From positions 1 to 41,553 of the forward strand of contig CAJQSL010000086.1 of the NCBI GenBank assembly GCA_905612315.1: 41,553 bases of DNA, written 5' to 3'. The notes beneath the pieces were generated by a model that saw only the letters and a program-made list of their open reading frames with translations, was not told where the DNA came from and did no database searches. Positions 38,357 through 41,553 of the stretch are shown here, in pieces. How positions within the stretch are numbered: position 1 is the first letter of the stretch; every line of letters begins with the position of its first letter. The stretch is from an uncultured Francisellaceae bacterium. Lineage in GTDB: Bacteria > Pseudomonadota > Gammaproteobacteria > Francisellales > CACEW01. Both the position numbers and the translations under genes were made by a program.

Positions 38357-40201
38357 TTATCTCTCCAAACCTGATGTTATTAAATCTTTGTGACTTGTGG
38401 ATAATTTTTTGCTAAAAATACAACAGCCAAGGGTTGAATTGTAGAACTTAGTAAGGCATCTCCTATGCATCTTTAATGCTTCAAATGCATTTGCTTTATA
38501 GGGTGCCTCGGTAGTATCATCGCCACAAATGCGTTCCAATTCATTTTCGTAATCATTAATAGCATCCCACAGAGCTGTTTCCTTTGGTCCTGCTGTGCCT
38601 TGTGAACGACGTGCATTGGTCAACTGATCTTGTAACTGTTTGGTTTGACATATTTGTGTAACTTTAGTTCTAGCATCTTCAGTATCACCCAAAATGGATC
38701 TATATATCTCTTCGTTCTCTCTCACTTCAAAACCTGCTTGATATAAAGCAGTTATTGCCCTAACTCTATCACTATTCAAATCACTATCAGATATCAGATC
38801 ACCACCACTAAGACCTAATTTGGTATTAACTTCATCAATTAATAATAAACTTAAAATATTTTCTGCGGTGTAAGCTTGAGAACCTAGTAGTCCAAAAATG
38901 TTCTTTCTTTCTTTTTCTGCCTGTTTCATATGGCCATCGCTTTGCAGACGTAGGCCCTCCCTATGCAGACGTAGGCTATCGTAACCTAACTTCAATAGCA
39001 TTTGAAGTCTAGGACTTTTTACGCCGCCTCTTTCCTCTATACTCATAAATTCAGATATCGTTATGATCAACGCTAGAATATCTAGCTTTCTAAACTTATC
39101 AGGGCCATCGTGGTAATCCCTATCCATAATAGTGTAGCCTGGCGTGCCACAGAAACCTTCGTTATTCATTAAACCAAAGTCAATAGGGTATAGCCTTTCA
39201 TCTTCAGAAACCCATAAAAAATTAGATGGCTTAAGGTCTCGACAATTTTTTCTTTTGCGATGAAATCTGTTATGCAATATTTGCGCAGCCTTCTGTGCAA
39301 ATGTACGCCAATCTAGCCCGTGAGGGAGAGTGAAGCAATCCTTGCCAAGTTTAAGAAATAGTGTATTCGGGGTTATTTTATGATCCTTTCGTTTACTACG
39401 ATCAATACTACCGAATAAAAGCTCGGGAGCATATTCTTTAAAACCATCCTTTTCACTACCACCCCTTTCTGAGAGCTTTGCAACCTTATTTATATTTCCA
39501 TCTGGAGTAACAATATATGCAAGTTTAGGAACTTTGAAACCCCCTAACGTAAACTCATTACCTTGAATAATTGCAATTTTATGCCATGCTACTAGATTAT
39601 CATTATCATCTAAACTAAATCTAAAATCCTTCCGTTTACTATAATCAAAGCCTTCAAGAGCTTTTCCTTTTTCTTCTAATAAGCTCTTTATTTTCTCAAG
39701 CTCCCAGTGCCCTCTTATATCCTTTAGTTCTCGGGAATTTAACAATTCTTTTATTTTACTATGGTTATCTTCGATAATTTTTTTTAAGTATTCATCATCT
39801 TTTTTTTGGTTTTCTTTAGTATATACGCTGGGTCTTATTCCATGCTCGGCTTTATACTGTTTCGCTCTTGATTCGTCCACTAACTTAATCTCACCGTCAG
39901 CTGAGATCTTGATATAATATTTATAGGGTTCTGAAATGCTGTGGCCTGGGCCAGCCCTAAGCCTTCGGTTGCCACTGCACGTGGCGCAAATCATTGTCTT
40001 AGAGCCCCTTCTTATTACTTTCACGTCAGTGACATCGCATCTGTCCACGCCCTGGATATTGGGCTGAAGATGATATTTAAGCTCTCTGCGTAGCTCTGCT
40101 ACCTTGGCCTGACCATTGCCCGTGCCTAGTGTGTCTATAATTGTCCGTATATCTACTTCGGGGAAAACTTTAACTATGTGTCCTTCTCGTCGGATGTGCA
40201 T
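38357..40201 (-). CDS. Eukaryotic-type protein kinase-like protein, candidate effector (614 aa)
   Basis: A kinase C-lobe is visible: CRDLKPSNFLW (320-330) matches the HRDxKxxN catalytic loop with D322 and N327. PIDFGLM (339-345) gives the DFG motif with D341, and FCGTPGYTIMDRDYHDGP with KLDILALIITISEF follows as activation segment and D-x-W-like helix. The ATP-binding lobe is diverged; NKVAKLSE (K242) may hold the VAIK lysine. No Gly-rich loop is clear. An N-terminal 130-residue region (with CATC) and a helical C-terminal region lack recognised domains. No signal peptide or membrane segment is seen. The 5' end is clearly GC-richer than the rest of the window. Related kinases are Dot/Icm effectors in Legionella; activity and secretion here are inference. 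Confidence 0.75.
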   Translation of the reverse strand: MHIRREGHIVKVFPEVDIRTIIDTLGTGNGQAKVAELRRELKYHLQPNIQGVDRCDVTDVKVIRRGSKTMICATCSGNRRLRAGPGHSISEPYKYYIKISADGEIKLVDESRAKQYKAEHGIRPSVYTKENQKKDDEYLKKIIEDNHSKIKELLNSRELKDIRGHWELEKIKSLLEEKGKALEGFDYSKRKDFRFSLDDNDNLVAWHKIAIIQGNEFTLGGFKVPKLAYIVTPDGNINKVAKLSERGGSEKDGFKEYAPELLFGSIDRSKRKDHKITPNTLFLKLGKDCFTLPHGLDWRTFAQKAAQILHNRFHRKRKNCRDLKPSNFLWVSEDERLYPIDFGLMNNEGFCGTPGYTIMDRDYHDGPDKFRKLDILALIITISEFMSIEERGGVKSPRLQMLLKLGYDSLRLHREGLRLQSDGHMKQAEKERKNIFGLLGSQAYTAENILSLLLIDEVNTKLGLSGGDLISDSDLNSDRVRAITALYQAGFEVRENEEIYRSILGDTEDARTKVTQICQTKQLQDQLTNARRSQGTAGPKETALWDAINDYENELERICGDDTTEAPYKANAFEALKMHRRCLTKFYNSTLGCCIFSKKLSTSHKDLITSGLER

Positions 40202-40570
40202 AACTCGTGTCCTTTTTATAATTTCCTTATTGTGATGTTATTTAGTTAAATAGCTGCCTGCTTATTCCTTATGTGTGAAAGAACATAACGGATCTGTTCC
40301 AAACAACATCTTTCAATAACTTATTGTATTAAATTTTATCACAAAAGTATACTGTTATGTTAACATATTAATATAACAATATACTGTAAACAACAAATAT
40401 ATGAGTTTTGTGTATAACATTTGCTGCTAGAAATGTGCTGAAACAGTAACAAAACTGCGGCACATCAATTAATACCTACCGCTGTTAGATCAAAAAAACT
40501 TTTAAACCAATAGAAGAGAAAAACAATTTCAGCTAAACTTAATTAAACTAAGATTTATCTAAATTTAATT
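40202..40570. other. Intergenic region between the kinase-like gene and trpD
   Basis: This 369-base AT-rich gap lies between divergent genes and must contain both promoters. The notable element is the imperfect inverted repeat at 40347-40384. No convincing ORF, RNA gene or leader peptide with Trp codons was found. Confidence 0.7.
40347..40384. promoter_or_regulatory. 17-bp imperfect inverted repeat, possible operator
   Basis: GTATACTGTTATGTTAA (40347-40363) pairs with TTAATATAACAATATAC (40368-40384) across CATA, with two mismatches. It lies about 190 bases before trpD and 150 before the kinase-like gene. It could be a regulator site or simply an AT-rich hairpin. Confidence 0.35.
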
Positions 40571-41553
40571 ATGAAAAGTTCTCTGACAAAATACATAAAT
40601 CATTATAATCAAAGCAATTATGAGCATTTAGATTCAATTTGTGCTGAAAATATGTTTGCTGATTTAATAGATATCACTCAAACTAATATGAGCATTGATG
40701 ATATTTCTCAAATAAAACAACTTTTAACTCTTATTAACCCTAGAAATATTACATCCTCTGAGCTAATAGGATTTGTAAATTATGCCAATAAACATATGGT
40801 ATCTATTAAGCCCAATAAACCAACATTAGATATAGTTGGCACCGGTGGCGATGGCAAAAACACCGTGAACATTTCAACTGCGGCAAGTTTATTAACTGCA
40901 AGCTTAGGGATCCCAACGGCAAAACATGGCGCGAGATCCAACTCATCTAAATCAGGTTCAGCTGATTTAATGGAAGCTTTAGGGTATGATTTAATGCAGG
41001 ATCCTGCTAAAACTCTAGAGCAAATTAATAAAACTAATTTTGGATTTTGCTTCGCACCACTTTATCACCCAAGTTTTAAAGGCGTTAAAGATATTCGCCG
41101 CGAACTTAAAACTCAAACTATATTTAATTTAATTGGCCCATTAATAAATCCTGCAAATGCTGAATATAGAATAATCGGAGTTGCTGACCCAAATCATTTA
41201 AATTTATTTGCTAAAACACTGCAACAAACCGCAAAATCTACTCTAAAAAAAGCGGTAATAGTACACTGCCAAGGCTGTGATGAGTTAAATACTATTGGCA
41301 AATCTCAAATTATTGAAGTAACTTCTGACAAATTATTTGAGTATATATTAGATCCTAAAGATTATGGTTTTAAAGAAGCTAAATTAGAAGATCTGCAAGG
41401 TGATGATGCTAAAAGTAATCTTGATTTGATTCTCCAAGTTTTTAAAGGAGAAGAATCAAAACTTGCAGATACTATTATTCTAAATGCTGCTATGGGCGTT
41501 AGTTTATATAAAAATATTTCGCTTAATGAGGCTGTTTTTGAGTGCAAGGAGCA
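40571..41553 (+). CDS. trpD: Anthranilate phosphoribosyltransferase (3' end outside window)
   Basis: Second step of tryptophan synthesis, joining anthranilate to phosphoribosyl pyrophosphate. The frame runs open from the ATG at 40571 to the right edge (327 codons of a usual 340 or so). The PRPP loop GTGGDGKNTVN (90-100), KHGARSNSSKSGSADLMEALG (118-138), FAPLYHPSFKGVKDIRRELKTQTIFNLIGPLINPA and the late ILNAAMGV are signatures. The second motif has Ala and Asn where KHGNRSVSS is usual, a mild divergence near the anthranilate site. The N-terminal 60 residues are less conserved. It stands first after a divergent gap, with no trpG or trpE upstream. Confidence 0.9.
   Translation, partial: MKSSLTKYINHYNQSNYEHLDSICAENMFADLIDITQTNMSIDDISQIKQLLTLINPRNITSSELIGFVNYANKHMVSIKPNKPTLDIVGTGGDGKNTVNISTAASLLTASLGIPTAKHGARSNSSKSGSADLMEALGYDLMQDPAKTLEQINKTNFGFCFAPLYHPSFKGVKDIRRELKTQTIFNLIGPLINPANAEYRIIGVADPNHLNLFAKTLQQTAKSTLKKAVIVHCQGCDELNTIGKSQIIEVTSDKLFEYILDPKDYGFKEAKLEDLQGDDAKSNLDLILQVFKGEESKLADTIILNAAMGVSLYKNISLNEAVFECKE

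Noticed and set aside
40347..40384. TrpR operator upstream of trpD
   Set aside because: The half-sites differ from the known enteric operator and the match is no better than expected for AT-rich palindromes; kept only as an unassigned inverted repeat.

Overview
The window is AT-rich (roughly one third GC by eye) and carries gammaproteobacterial gene neighbourhoods: zipA-ligA, hslV-hslU followed by ubiE-ubiJ, and hfq-hflX-hflK-hflC with purA close behind. It also encodes a DotA/TraY-family protein, an ankyrin-like giant protein and a eukaryotic-type protein kinase. That mix of housekeeping synteny, a Dot/Icm (type IVB) secretion component and effector-like proteins points to an intracellular member of Legionellales or a close relative (Legionella/Coxiella/Rickettsiella/Berkiella-like). 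Species cannot be told from the sequence alone.

Layout. 1-737: 3' end of a POT-family peptide transporter. 792-867: tRNA-Asn. 826-2342 (minus): phoB-phoR, with PhoR reduced to its kinase core and ending inside the tRNA gene. 2558-2848: ihfB. 2873-4807 (minus): acs, with a pentanucleotide repeat in its leader. 5020-7266 (minus): a large unknown membrane protein. 7454-8233: suhB. 8223-10064 (minus): a second unknown membrane protein ending in a heptanucleotide repeat. 10100-10702 (minus): a small exported protein. 10887-11975: hemH. 11956-12411 (minus): a basic unknown protein. 12562-16339: hslV, hslU, ubiE and ubiJ. 16329-21297 (minus): an icmX-like gene, dotA and an exported protein, probably one transcript. 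21760-24604: zipA-ligA. 24771-25994: tyrS. 26233-30060: hfq-hflX-hflK-hflC. 30157-31380 (minus): an unknown exported protein. 31551-32843: purA. 32844-33322: a dense block of inverted repeats. 33323-35093: aroC and a DedA-family gene. 35164-38322: the ankyrin-like protein. 38357-40201 (minus): the kinase-like protein. 40571 to the right edge: trpD, cut by the window.

The housekeeping genes cover acetate activation, haem, ubiquinone and chorismate/tryptophan synthesis, purines, DNA ligation, cell division and protein quality control. Unknown and secretion-related genes sit between them, almost all on the minus strand, as accessory insertions into a conserved plus-strand backbone would.

The most distinctive features are short repeats and junction oddities: a duplicated start region that places two mini-ORFs between ubiE and ubiJ; an in-frame 12-nt minisatellite in ubiJ; simple repeats of unit length 5 and 7 at acs and the 613-residue gene; a PhoR tail encoded by antisense tRNA; and a dispersed palindromic repeat that forms the end of acs. 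I found no CRISPR array, no intact transposase and no phage module.
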